This document shows, in pieces, positions 18,217 through 26,269 of a DNA stretch of 64,000 nucleotides; positions within the stretch are counted from its first letter, which is position 1, and every line of letters starts with the position of its first letter. The stretch is from an uncultured Prevotella sp. (GTDB taxonomy: Bacteria > Bacteroidota > Bacteroidia > Bacteroidales > Bacteroidaceae), in the NCBI GenBank assembly GCA_937922435.1, contig CAKZVT010000003.1:1-64000 (forward strand), in the 5' to 3' direction. A model generated the notes under the pieces. It made no database searches and had not been told where the DNA came from. It saw only the letters and a program-made list of their open reading frames with translations. The position numbers and the translations under genes were made by a program.

Positions 18217-18708
18217 ATGGAAATCTTGTTCGTCTGCCTCGGCAACATCTGCCGCTCTCCGGCCGCCGAGGCCATAATGAGGAAAAAGCTCGTTGAGCGC
18301 TACGGGACGGGCTGCGGCGTGACGGTTGACTCCGCCGGCATAGGCCCGTGGCACGAAGGGCAGCTGCCCGACGCACGCATGCGCCGCCACGGGGCGCGCC
18401 GCGGCTACCGCATAGACAGCATAGCGCGGCAGATAAGGCGCGACGACTTCGCGCGCTTCGACATCATCTTCGGCATGGACGGCGACAACATGAAAGCCCT
18501 CTCGCGCCTGGCCGCCACGCAGGAGGAGCGCGACAAGCTGATGTGCGCCGCCGACTTCATCACGCGCCACACGGGATACACCACCGTGCCCGACCCCTAT
18601 TACGGCGGCCCCGACGGCTTCGAGCTTGCGCTCGACCTCATAGAGGACGCCTGCGACGGCATCATCGCCATGCTCGAAAACCGCGGCCTGCCGCGCGGAA
18701 AACATTGA
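18217..18708 (+). CDS. Low-molecular-weight protein-tyrosine phosphatase
   Basis: Cytoplasmic phosphatase of 163 residues. The P-loop is VCLGNICRSP at the N-terminus, with nucleophile Cys7 and Arg13. The general acid is in VPDPYYGG (Asp126). Both match the LMW-PTP family, which counteracts tyrosine phosphorylation in capsule regulation or acts on small phosphates. The ATG at 18217 places the P-loop at the normal distance from the start; a TTG three codons earlier is less likely. No partner tyrosine kinase is in the window. The gene follows the acetyltransferase on the same strand. Confidence 0.93.
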   Translation: MEILFVCLGNICRSPAAEAIMRKKLVERYGTGCGVTVDSAGIGPWHEGQLPDARMRRHGARRGYRIDSIARQIRRDDFARFDIIFGMDGDNMKALSRLAATQEERDKLMCAADFITRHTGYTTVPDPYYGGPDGFELALDLIEDACDGIIAMLENRGLPRGKH

Positions 18709-18843
18709 GCGGCGGAACGCCAGCATGCCGCATTTGCCACGCTCTGAAACCGGATGCGGCCTGCCTACAGACGCCTTTCGTCACATCTTCGCTTCATTTT
18801 CACCCCATTTTTAACGTTTTTAAGTCACATTTCCGCAAAAAAA

Positions 18844-18875
18844 TTTGGCAGTTTGCCCAAACTTGCATACCTTTG
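18844..18875 (+). promoter_or_regulatory. Promoter of the CAU-anticodon tRNA
   Basis: TTTG (18844-18847), 20 bases, then TACCTTTGCA (18868-18877). This is one of the clearest consensus promoters in the window, ending 33 bases before the tRNA. Confidence 0.75.
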
Positions 18876-18908
18876 CACTCGCAATGACTGCCATGTGCGG
18901 TCTGTGTA

Positions 18909-18982
18909 GGGCTTTTAGCTCAGTTGGTTAGAGCAACAGACTCATAATCTGGAGGTCCCAGGTTCAAGCCCTGGATGGCCCA
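18909..18982 (+). tRNA. tRNA with CAU anticodon (elongator Met or Ile2)
   Basis: A 74-nucleotide cloverleaf. The acceptor arm runs GGGCTTT to ATGGCCC, the D-arm is GCTC..GAGC, the anticodon loop is CTCATAA (anticodon CAU) and the T-arm is CCAGG TTCAAGC CCTGG. The discriminator base is A and CCA is not encoded. There is a U-U mismatch at acceptor pair 6-67 and an A-G mismatch at pair 27-43. An initiator tRNA is unlikely, because the first pair G-C is intact. Whether the wobble C is modified to lysidine (Ile2) cannot be decided by eye. Confidence 0.93.
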
Positions 18983-18993
18983 CGATGGAAATC

Positions 18994-19024
18994 AAGCGGT
19001 TACGGAAAACGTAACCGCTTTTTT
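18994..19024 (+). terminator. Intrinsic terminator after the tRNA
   Basis: A perfect 10-bp stem (AAGCGGTTAC at 18994-19003, GTAACCGCTT at 19011-19020) with a 7-base loop is followed by TTTT, 12 bases after the tRNA. Confidence 0.9.
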
Positions 19025-19245
19025 CGTTTCTTTTGCGAACACCATGCAAACGCGGTCGTTCGCGAAACGCGATGGAACATGGATGCAACCTTTGTCAGGC
19101 ATGCAAAAGCTTCGTCAGATTGTATTTTGCCTTTCCGCTCATTACCGGCATTGCCCTATACGGAGAAAACTTATACGCAAGTACGGTGTCCCAATAGGTT
19201 GAAACTAAATAAACTTATCAGTTCAGCCATACCGTTGAATTGAAA

Positions 19246-19301
19246 AAATCCATTTTCAACGAGTTGCTGTTTGTTTGCAATATTTCGTTGAAAATGGATT
19301 T
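19246..19301. repeat. 17-bp perfect inverted repeat between tRNA and GH3 gene
   Basis: AAATCCATTTTCAACGA (19246-19262) is exactly complementary to 19285-19301, with a 22-base loop. It lies in a 364-base gap (19025-19388) in which I see no gene. It could stop transcription coming from the GH3 side, but it lacks a T-tract, so a small insertion remnant is also possible. Confidence 0.6.
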
Positions 19302-19388
19302 CCAGACTTTTCAAGCGGTCGGTTTACACGCAAGAGATGAGATTGTCATTCATCATGAGGATTGTTCCCCGTGCCGAACCCAAGCGTG

Positions 19389-21674
19389 TCAAAGGCTTTC
19401 GCTTACTTTTTGCCGCTGCTGCTTCAGTTTCAGCTTGCCTTCGCAGAGGATGTTGCGGCTGCTGTCGCCTACGCGGAACGTGTACGTGCCTGCGTCGACA
19501 ATCCAGGCCGACTTCTTCTCATAGAACGAAGCCAGGTCGCTTACGGGTATCCTGACGGTCACAGTCTGGCTCTCGCCCGGGTTAAGCAGGCGGGTCTTGG
19601 CAAAGCTTTTCAGTTCCTGTTCGGGCTTGTCCTGGCCGCCTTTTGGGGCCTTGACGTAAACCTGTACCACCTGCTTGCCGGCTCTCGAACCTGTGTTCTT
19701 GACGTTCACGCCGACCTCGACTGTGCCGCCGCTTGCGCCGTCTTCCTGATTGAGTCCGAGCTTCAGGCCGCTGAAACTGAACGTGGTGTACGTCAGTCCG
19801 TAGCCGAAGGGGTATGACACTTCGAGCCCCTGCTTGTCAAACCAGCGGTAACCTACGTATATGCCTTCCTCGTATTCGGTGTAGTCAATGTTCTTGCGGC
19901 CGGTCTTGCCCTCGTCTCCCCATCCGCTGATGTCGGGCGAGTCGAGAGGGAAGTTCTTGGTTGAGGCGTGGTCGGTCAGCCTGACGGGGAGTGTCATTGG
20001 CAGGTGTCCTGACGGGGCTGACTTGCCCGAGAGCAGGTCGGCCACGGTGTGTCCGATTTCCTGTCCGCACTGCCAGGGCAGCAGTATGGCGTCGGGCTGC
20101 TCCTTCCACGAGGCCGTCTCGATGGCTCCTCCCACGTTGAGTATTACCACAACCTTCTTGCCTGCCTTGTGGAAAGCTTCGGTGACTTGTGTGAGCAGTG
20201 CGCGGTCGTCGGCGTCGAGGTCGAAGTCTGCGGCCGGACGGTCGCGTCCCTCGCCCGACTGGCGCTGCAAGGTGATGACGGCCACGTCGTTGTTGTCCAC
20301 CGCGTCGGCCAGTGCCTTTGGGATGAAATCGGGCGCTACGGGGTTGCGCTGCCACCATTCCAGCTTCCACATCTTCTCGTCATACTGGCGCAGATACTCG
20401 GTGTACTCGGTCACGATGTCGTTGTCAACGTTGAATCCGCCCTTGCGCAGGCCCTCGACCAGCGACACGATGTATGCCTTGTTGACGTCGCCCGAGCCTG
20501 TGCCTCCTGCTATCGGGCGGTATGAGCCGCAGCCGAAGAGGGCTATGTTCCTGGCCGCGGTCAGCGGCAGCAGGTTGCCGTCGTTCTTCAGCAGCACCGT
20601 GCCTTCGGCGGCGGCCAGGCGTACTGTCTGCGCGTGTGCGGCGAGGTCGGGGTCGCTTTGGAACTGGTATTTCTTGAAGCGCGGCGTCTTTACGATGTAT
20701 TCGAGCATGCGGCGCACGCATGTGTCGACATCCTTTATGTCGAGCTTGCCGCTCTCCACGGCTTCCACTATTTCGTCGATGAACTTCGGCGAGCCTGGCT
20801 CTACGAGGTCGTTGCCGGCCGATATGCACTTCACGGCGTTGAAGTATCCGCCCCAGTCGGTCACGACGATGCCCTTGAAGCCCCAGTCGTTGCGCAGGAT
20901 GTCGGTGAGCAGGTCGCGGCGCGAGTTGGTGTATTCGCCGTTGACGCTGTTGTACGAGCTCATCACCGTCCACGGCTGCGCCTTCTTGACGGCTATTTCA
21001 AAGGGCTTGAGGTAGATTTCGCGTGCGGCGCGGCGCGACACGCGTGCGTCAGTGCCGAGGCGCCGCGTCTCCTAGTTGTTGAATGCGTAGTGCTTGAGCG
21101 ACGTGCCGACGCCGTTGCTCTGCACGCCGTTTATGTATGCGGCGGCTATGTTTCCGCTCAGCACGGGGTCTTCGGAGAAGTACTCGAAGTTGCGTCCGCA
21201 GAGGGGGTTGCGGTGGATGTTGTTGCCGGGTGCGAGCAGTACGTCCACGCCGTAGCGGTGAACCTCGTCGCCCATGTCGGCCGTGACGCGGTACACCATG
21301 TCGGTGTCCCATGTCGAGGCGAGGCATGTGCCGATGGGGAAGCCCGTGCAGTTGTAGGTCTTGCTGTCGTAGTTGCGGCGCGTGTAGATGCGCAGTCCGG
21401 CCGGTCCGTCGGCCATCACCGTGGCCGGAATGCCCAGGCGCAGTATGGCGTAGGTGTTGCCGGCCGCGCCGGGTATGTATCTCTCGGTGTTGCCGATTTG
21501 CGTTCCCTGCGCGTTCTGGTTGGCGGCCAGCTCGCCCACGAGCAGCGTGGCCTTCTCGCGCAGCGTCATGGCGGCCATCACTTCGTCTATGTTGTCGGCC
21601 CGGAGCTGCGGCGCTTGCGCCATTGCCGCCGCTGACATCGCGGCTGCGGCAAGGGTCAGTATTGTCTTTTTCAT
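19389..21674 (-). pseudogene. GH3 family glycoside hydrolase interrupted by an in-frame amber codon
   Basis: One continuous frame of 761 codons is broken only by TAG at 21072-21074 (codon 201). The N-terminal part has a signal peptide (MKKTILTLAAAAMSAAAMAQ) and the GH3 (beta/alpha)8 domain with VMADGPAGLRI and GTSLKHYAFNN. The frame continues right after the stop with ETRRLGTDARVS, matching the KH..NNQETNR motif of GH3 enzymes, so CAG (Gln) has become TAG. The downstream part has the likely nucleophile Asp in GIVVTDWGGYF, the alpha/beta sandwich and a C-terminal fibronectin III-like domain. An intact enzyme would trim beta-linked oligosaccharides in the periplasm. It is last in the SusC/D operon. 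A sequencing error is the main alternative. Confidence 0.88.
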
Positions 21675-21689
21675 TGTTGTTTGGGTGTT

Positions 21690-21936
21690 TACGATGTACG
21701 GTTTTAGGGTTGTTCGGTTATGGGGTTATACGGTTGTTCGGTTTTACGGCTTTGCAAGAGGTGGCCTTTTACGTTGCCGAAGAGCGTCTTTCAGGGCGCA
21801 AAAGGCCGCCTTTTGCACTGCGAAAAGCCGTGTTTTGTTTGCGGTTATGCGGTTGTCGGGTTTTGCGGTTATGAGGTTTTGCGGTGTTGTCCGCACAACC
21901 TTATAACCGTAAGACCGTATAACCTCATAACCTTAT
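21690..21936. repeat. Short-word repeats (GGTTATAAGG..CGGTT family) around an AAAGGCCG hairpin
   Basis: The 258-base gap between GH53 and GH3 begins and ends with words such as GGGTTGTTCGGTTATGGGG and ACAACCTTATAACCGTAAG, in opposite orientations. Between them (about 21763-21835) lies an AAAGGCCG-family block (GCAAAAGGCCGCCTTTTGCA). The same word family is found at 58741-58812. No gene is seen. Confidence 0.65.
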
Positions 21937-22988
21937 TTGTAAAGTTCGAGGTTGAACGGGTCGAGCGCTTCGGTGGGACGGCCGTCGTCGCCGAATGCTC
22001 CCTTGTCGTAGCCGGAGTCGCGGTAGGTCTCAGGCTCCCAGTAGAATATGCCGCGGCAGTAGCCCTTGGTGGCGTTCATCATCTGGCTGAACAGGTATTC
22101 GAAGAACGCCTTGCCGTTGGCCGGGTCGTCGCGCAACATGCCGGTCTCTACAATCATGCAGGGCGTGCCGTACTTCTCCGCCAGTGTTATGATGTTGTTG
22201 ACAACGGTGTTGGTCTGGTCTTCCCACGTAGTTTCTCCGGGGTAGAACGACATTCCGATGATGTCCCACTTCGAGTTGTTTCTTTGCAGGCCGTCGAAGA
22301 TGTGAGTGTACAGCCCTATCTCGTAGGCGTTGTCGATGTGGACTATCACCTGCGCGTCGGGGTAGACCGACTTCACGGCGTCGTATCCGGCCTGCGACAG
22401 TATGGCGTAGTTGGCCATGCTGTTCTCTGTGTTGCCGAGCGGCCAGAGCATTCCGCCGCGCGTCTCGTTGCCCACCTGCACCCACTCGACGTCGATGCCG
22501 TTCTCCTTGAGCGTCGAGAGCACGTCTACCGTATGTCCGGCCATTGCCTGCTTGAGCTGTTCCAGGTCGTAGCCGGCCCATGCCTCGGGCGTGGTCTGGC
22601 TGCCCGGGTCGGCCCAGGTGTCGCTGTAGTGGAAGTCAATCATCAGGCGCATGCCGAGGTTGTGGGCGCGTAGTGCCTTGTCGAGCACGTCGGCCTTGTC
22701 GCACAGCCCGTTCGTGGGGTTGACCCATACGCGCAGGCGGATGGCGTCCATGCCCAGCTCTTTCATCAGTGCGGTGCATTCACGCTCCTCGCCGTCCTTG
22801 TTGTAGAACTTCACTCCCTTCTGCTCGAACTCGGTGGTGCTGCTGATGTCGGCGCCCGAAGCGAAATGCTCGGTGGGCGAGGGAGGTGTCACCACAGGGC
22901 GCTCCTTGAACTCCGGCCTGTCGTCGAGGCAGGAGGTGAACGCAGCCGACATGATAGCTGAAATCAGTAATATGTTCATTCGTTTCAT
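21933..22988 (-). CDS. GH53 endo-beta-1,4-galactanase lipoprotein
   Basis: A 351-residue lipoprotein (lipobox AAFTSC, Cys20) predicted to cut beta-1,4-galactan at the cell surface. GH53 hallmarks are GADISSTTEFEQKG, AIRLRVWVNPTNG, the signature HYSDTWADPGSQTTPEAW, the acid/base glutamate in VQVGNETRGG (about Glu176) and the nucleophile in MIVETGML (about Glu281). The frame is open upstream, but the ATG at 22988 gives the signal peptide, so I start there. It lies 11 bases after the SusE-like gene in the same operon. The SusC-SusD-SusE-GH53 order is that of the known Bacteroides pectic-galactan loci. Confidence 0.94.
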   Translation of the reverse strand: MKRMNILLISAIMSAAFTSCLDDRPEFKERPVVTPPSPTEHFASGADISSTTEFEQKGVKFYNKDGEERECTALMKELGMDAIRLRVWVNPTNGLCDKADVLDKALRAHNLGMRLMIDFHYSDTWADPGSQTTPEAWAGYDLEQLKQAMAGHTVDVLSTLKENGIDVEWVQVGNETRGGMLWPLGNTENSMANYAILSQAGYDAVKSVYPDAQVIVHIDNAYEIGLYTHIFDGLQRNNSKWDIIGMSFYPGETTWEDQTNTVVNNIITLAEKYGTPCMIVETGMLRDDPANGKAFFEYLFSQMMNATKGYCRGIFYWEPETYRDSGYDKGAFGDDGRPTEALDPFNLELYK

Positions 22989-22999
22989 GATTGTTGTTT

Positions 23000-24637
23000 T
23001 TAGAGTTGTGTCAACGTGTAAGTAAGGTTGCCCATGTCGAAGAGGCTGACGGTAAGGCGGTACTTGCCTGTGCCGGGGAACGGGATGTTGTCGCCCTCGT
23101 TGTAGCCGAGCACGCCGTCGCCCTTCATCTTGAAGATGTCGCCCCAGTCGTCGTTTACAAGGATTTGCATGCCCCATCCGTCGGCCGTGATGTCGAGGTC
23201 GGCCGCCCATACCTTGTTCTCCTTGTCGTAGGCCATCTCGCTCACGAGGTCGTGGTCTCCGCGCACAACCAGCTTGCTTATGGCCTTGTAGCTCCAGGTG
23301 TTGTCGGGCAGGCTGACGGTGTAGTAGTAAAGTCCTTCCGCGCCGGTGTCGATGTAGATGTTCCAAGAGTCGCTTGCAGAGCTAAGCTCGGTCAGTGCGT
23401 TAGGCATCGAGCCGTACACTGTGCTGCGGTCTACCGTCGCGAACTTGTAGTTCTCCCATTCTCCAGAGTAATGGAAGCCCGTGTACACACCGTCGCTTGC
23501 AGGCGAGTAGAGGCGGCTCTTCACGTCGTCGTGGTTGCCCGGGTCGACCATTTCCAGGTAGGGGCCGTAAGTTGCCGCGGGCGTGTCGTCTACGGCGTAT
23601 GTGGCCGTGGGCTGTCCGCCCGACATGTTGAAGGTTACGAGCCAGTCGCCGGCTTCGGGTATTGTGAGTATTTGGCCGAAGTCGATGGGCTGTCCGTCGG
23701 CTCCGTTCTCGTTGGCCGAGTTGTACATGGTGGTTGCCGCCACGGCTGTAAAGGTCTCCGCGCCGGTGGTCCTCACGGTTGCCGTCCATGAGTTTGCCGA
23801 CATGGTGAACTTCATCTCCGTGCTGTTGCCCGAGCCTGACGTGAGCGTCATCGACTTGAGGTATTCGGCCGACCATTCCAGTGTGTTCCTGTCGGCAGTG
23901 ACGCGGAAAGAGCCTCCTACGCCCGGAAACCACAGGTTGTAGGTAACCTGCGTGTCGCCTTCGTACTTTTTCATGGTGAATGCCGAGCCAGGCAGGCTGC
24001 CCCATACAGTGTTGTCGCGCTCCATCAGCCAGAAGTTGAGCCAGCTTGAAGCCGCTACGTAGCCGGTGTACACGCCGTCCTCGGCAGGCGAATAGAGAGA
24101 GCCGAGCACGTTGCCGGGGTCGTCGGGCGAGACAAGCATATCCATTCGGTTGAAGCGTATGCCGTAAGCCGAGGCCGTGATTTCGACCGTCGAGCTGTAC
24201 AGCGGCGCGGTGTTCTCGGCGATGTCGTACCTAATGCGGATGTACAGCGGCGCGGGCTGCCACTCCTCGAAGCCGAGGTTGACGAGCATCGGGTTAAGCT
24301 CGCGCTCGGTGAATGTCTTTGAGTTGCCGTCGGCAAATGTCTCCTGCACGTCGGCGAAGTCGGCCATGGCCGACATCTCTATGTAGTTCTCCACGCTGCC
24401 GTCGGGCACGGCGTAGTCGGGGTTGTCGACCGTCAGCTGGTGTGTGCCCCACGCTAGGGTCAGCACTTCCTTGTTCTCGTCGACGCCCTCGAGGGCGACA
24501 TTGTCCGTCGACGCTTTCAGCTCCATCGGGTCGAGGTCGTCAAAGCCTTCGAGCTGCGGTGTCTCAATGTCCGTGGAGCAGGAAGCCGTGCCTCCTGCAA
24601 CCATGGCGGCCAACAGGTATTTATATAGTGTTTTCAT
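23000..24637 (-). CDS. SusE/SusF-like surface glycan-binding lipoprotein
   Basis: A 545-residue lipoprotein (lipobox GGTASC, Cys20). The N-terminal SusE-like beta-sandwich (TDNVALEGVDENKEVLTLAW) is followed by two related modules. Each starts with a line like LYSPAEDGVYTGYV or LYSPASDGVYTGFH and contains a TVWGS or TVYGS motif. In the Sus paradigm such proteins hold polysaccharide at the surface beside SusD. Its start overlaps the end of susD by 17 bases, indicating tight coupling. Ligand specificity is inferred from the neighbouring GH53 to be galactan. Confidence 0.85.
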   Translation of the reverse strand: MKTLYKYLLAAMVAGGTASCSTDIETPQLEGFDDLDPMELKASTDNVALEGVDENKEVLTLAWGTHQLTVDNPDYAVPDGSVENYIEMSAMADFADVQETFADGNSKTFTERELNPMLVNLGFEEWQPAPLYIRIRYDIAENTAPLYSSTVEITASAYGIRFNRMDMLVSPDDPGNVLGSLYSPAEDGVYTGYVAASSWLNFWLMERDNTVWGSLPGSAFTMKKYEGDTQVTYNLWFPGVGGSFRVTADRNTLEWSAEYLKSMTLTSGSGNSTEMKFTMSANSWTATVRTTGAETFTAVAATTMYNSANENGADGQPIDFGQILTIPEAGDWLVTFNMSGGQPTATYAVDDTPAATYGPYLEMVDPGNHDDVKSRLYSPASDGVYTGFHYSGEWENYKFATVDRSTVYGSMPNALTELSSASDSWNIYIDTGAEGLYYYTVSLPDNTWSYKAISKLVVRGDHDLVSEMAYDKENKVWAADLDITADGWGMQILVNDDWGDIFKMKGDGVLGYNEGDNIPFPGTGKYRLTVSLFDMGNLTYTLTQL

Positions 24638-26234
24638 TTTCTGATGCGGTGTTTTTTTTATAATCTTGTTTCATGTTAGGGTTGGCTGTCTGCTCGGCGT
24701 AAGGTATGGGGTAGACGTTGTACTTGTCGTCCACGGCCACGCCGTCAACCTGTCCGCCCTTGAAGTCCCAGAGATACTTGTCCGTGGTGAAGCAGCCGAA
24801 GCGTACAAGGTCGGTGCGCCTTACCATCTCGAGCGACAGTTCGCGTGCCCGCTCGTCGAGGATGAAGTCGAGCGTGAGGTCGCTTGCCTGGGTGATGTTG
24901 TGCTGCGAGTCGCCGTAAGCGCGCTCCCTTACCTTGTTTACGTAGGCCAGGGCTTCGGCCTGCGTGATGTTCGACGCTCCGCGCAGGTAGCATTCGGCGA
25001 GCATCAGGTAGACGTCGGCCAGGCGGATTATGGGCAGGTCGGTGCTGACGCCGTTGTTGGTGTCGCCCTGTGCCTGGCCTTCATCGTTGAGGTTGCTCCA
25101 CTTGGTGTAGCGGAAGCCTACGCTCTCGTCGCCCAGTATAGCCTCGATGCTTGGGATTTTGGTCTCGGTGATGTTCGGGTCGAAGAGCCTGCGCTTGTCG
25201 TATTCGTCGTAGAGCGCCGGTATCTGGCTGCGGCAGCGTACCATGTTCCATGTTCCCGTAGGCAGTCCCTGCTGCGTAGCGCAGGCCGTGCTTGTGGTTG
25301 CGCAGACGATGTATGTGCTCGCTCCCCACGATACGCTTTGCTCGTTGTCGACGGCGACGGCGAAGAGTATTTCGCCCGTGCGCTTGTGGTTGTCGGCGTT
25401 GAACAGCTTTTCGAAGTCGGGCTCGAGCGTGTCGTAGCCCATGCCGGTTATTGCCTTGCATACCCTTACGCAGTCGTCGTAATGGTTGCCGCAGCCGTAA
25501 GCCTCGGCGTTGAGGTAGACACGGCCCAGTATGCCGTATGCGGCGGCCGCTCCGGCGCGCGGATATTCAGGCTGCGCGGGCAGCAGCGTGGCTACGTCTT
25601 CAAGTTCGGCGGTGATGTAGTCGAAAATCTGCTGCGCGGTGTACTTCGGCGGAAAGTCGGTGCCTACGGGGAAGTTCTCGTCGACGAAGGGTACGTCGCG
25701 GAAGAGGTCGAGCGCATGCGAGTAGGCCAGGGCGCGCAGGAAGCGTGCCTCGTTCCTCATCTGCTTCAGTGTGGCCTGCTCGCTGTCGCTGAACTTGGAC
25801 AGGGCGTCGTCGCTTGCGTTGCGTATGAACTCGTTGCACAGCGCGATGGTGTAGTAGATGCGGTAATAGGTGTCGAACACCCATGTGTCGTTGGAGTCCC
25901 ATTGCAGGAAGGTTATTCCTGTCTGGTTGTCGGCGGCGTAGCTGGTGAAGATTACTTCGTCCGTGCCGGCCTCCTGCAGGTTGAAGTAGCAGCGCATGTA
26001 GTCGAAGCCGCTGCTGCCGGTGATGTCTACGTTGCCGCCGCCCTTGTCCTGTCCGGCGAGTACGTAAGAGCCGTAGAGCTTAGCCAGCACTCCCTCGTAA
26101 TTCTGCACCGAATTATAGACGTCCTTCGGTGTCTGCTCTATGTGCGGATATTGGTCGAGGTCGTCGAAGCAGCTTGTCAGCGTTGTCACGGTGACGGCTG
26201 CCAATACGCACATGATGTATCTTAAGGTTTTCAT
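24621..26234 (-). CDS. SusD/RagB family nutrient-binding outer-membrane lipoprotein
   Basis: A 537-residue lipoprotein (lipobox LTSC, Cys22) with the SusD TPR-rich fold: DLDQYPHIEQTPKDVY near the N-terminus, NEARFLRALAYSHALDLFRDVPFV, and the C-terminal RLADVYLMLAECYLRG and FILDERARELSLEMVRRTDLVRFG motifs. It forms the lid on SusC and delivers glycan to it. The ATG at 26234 was chosen because it gives the lipoprotein signal; the open frame further upstream runs into the 3' end of susC. It lies 35 bases after susC. Confidence 0.95.
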   Translation of the reverse strand: MKTLRYIMCVLAAVTVTTLTSCFDDLDQYPHIEQTPKDVYNSVQNYEGVLAKLYGSYVLAGQDKGGGNVDITGSSGFDYMRCYFNLQEAGTDEVIFTSYAADNQTGITFLQWDSNDTWVFDTYYRIYYTIALCNEFIRNASDDALSKFSDSEQATLKQMRNEARFLRALAYSHALDLFRDVPFVDENFPVGTDFPPKYTAQQIFDYITAELEDVATLLPAQPEYPRAGAAAAYGILGRVYLNAEAYGCGNHYDDCVRVCKAITGMGYDTLEPDFEKLFNADNHKRTGEILFAVAVDNEQSVSWGASTYIVCATTSTACATQQGLPTGTWNMVRCRSQIPALYDEYDKRRLFDPNITETKIPSIEAILGDESVGFRYTKWSNLNDEGQAQGDTNNGVSTDLPIIRLADVYLMLAECYLRGASNITQAEALAYVNKVRERAYGDSQHNITQASDLTLDFILDERARELSLEMVRRTDLVRFGCFTTDKYLWDFKGGQVDGVAVDDKYNVYPIPYAEQTANPNMKQDYKKNTASENENTI

Positions 26235-26269
26235 TGTATGGTCTTTTTTTGTTTTATTTGGTGGATTGG

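Noticed and set aside
19025..19388. Gene between the CAU tRNA and GH3
   Set aside because: Only short frames without coding character; the notable feature is the inverted repeat.
21072..21074. TAG read as glutamine (alternative code)
   Set aside because: argS and other frames use TAG as a normal stop, and no other core gene contains internal TAG.
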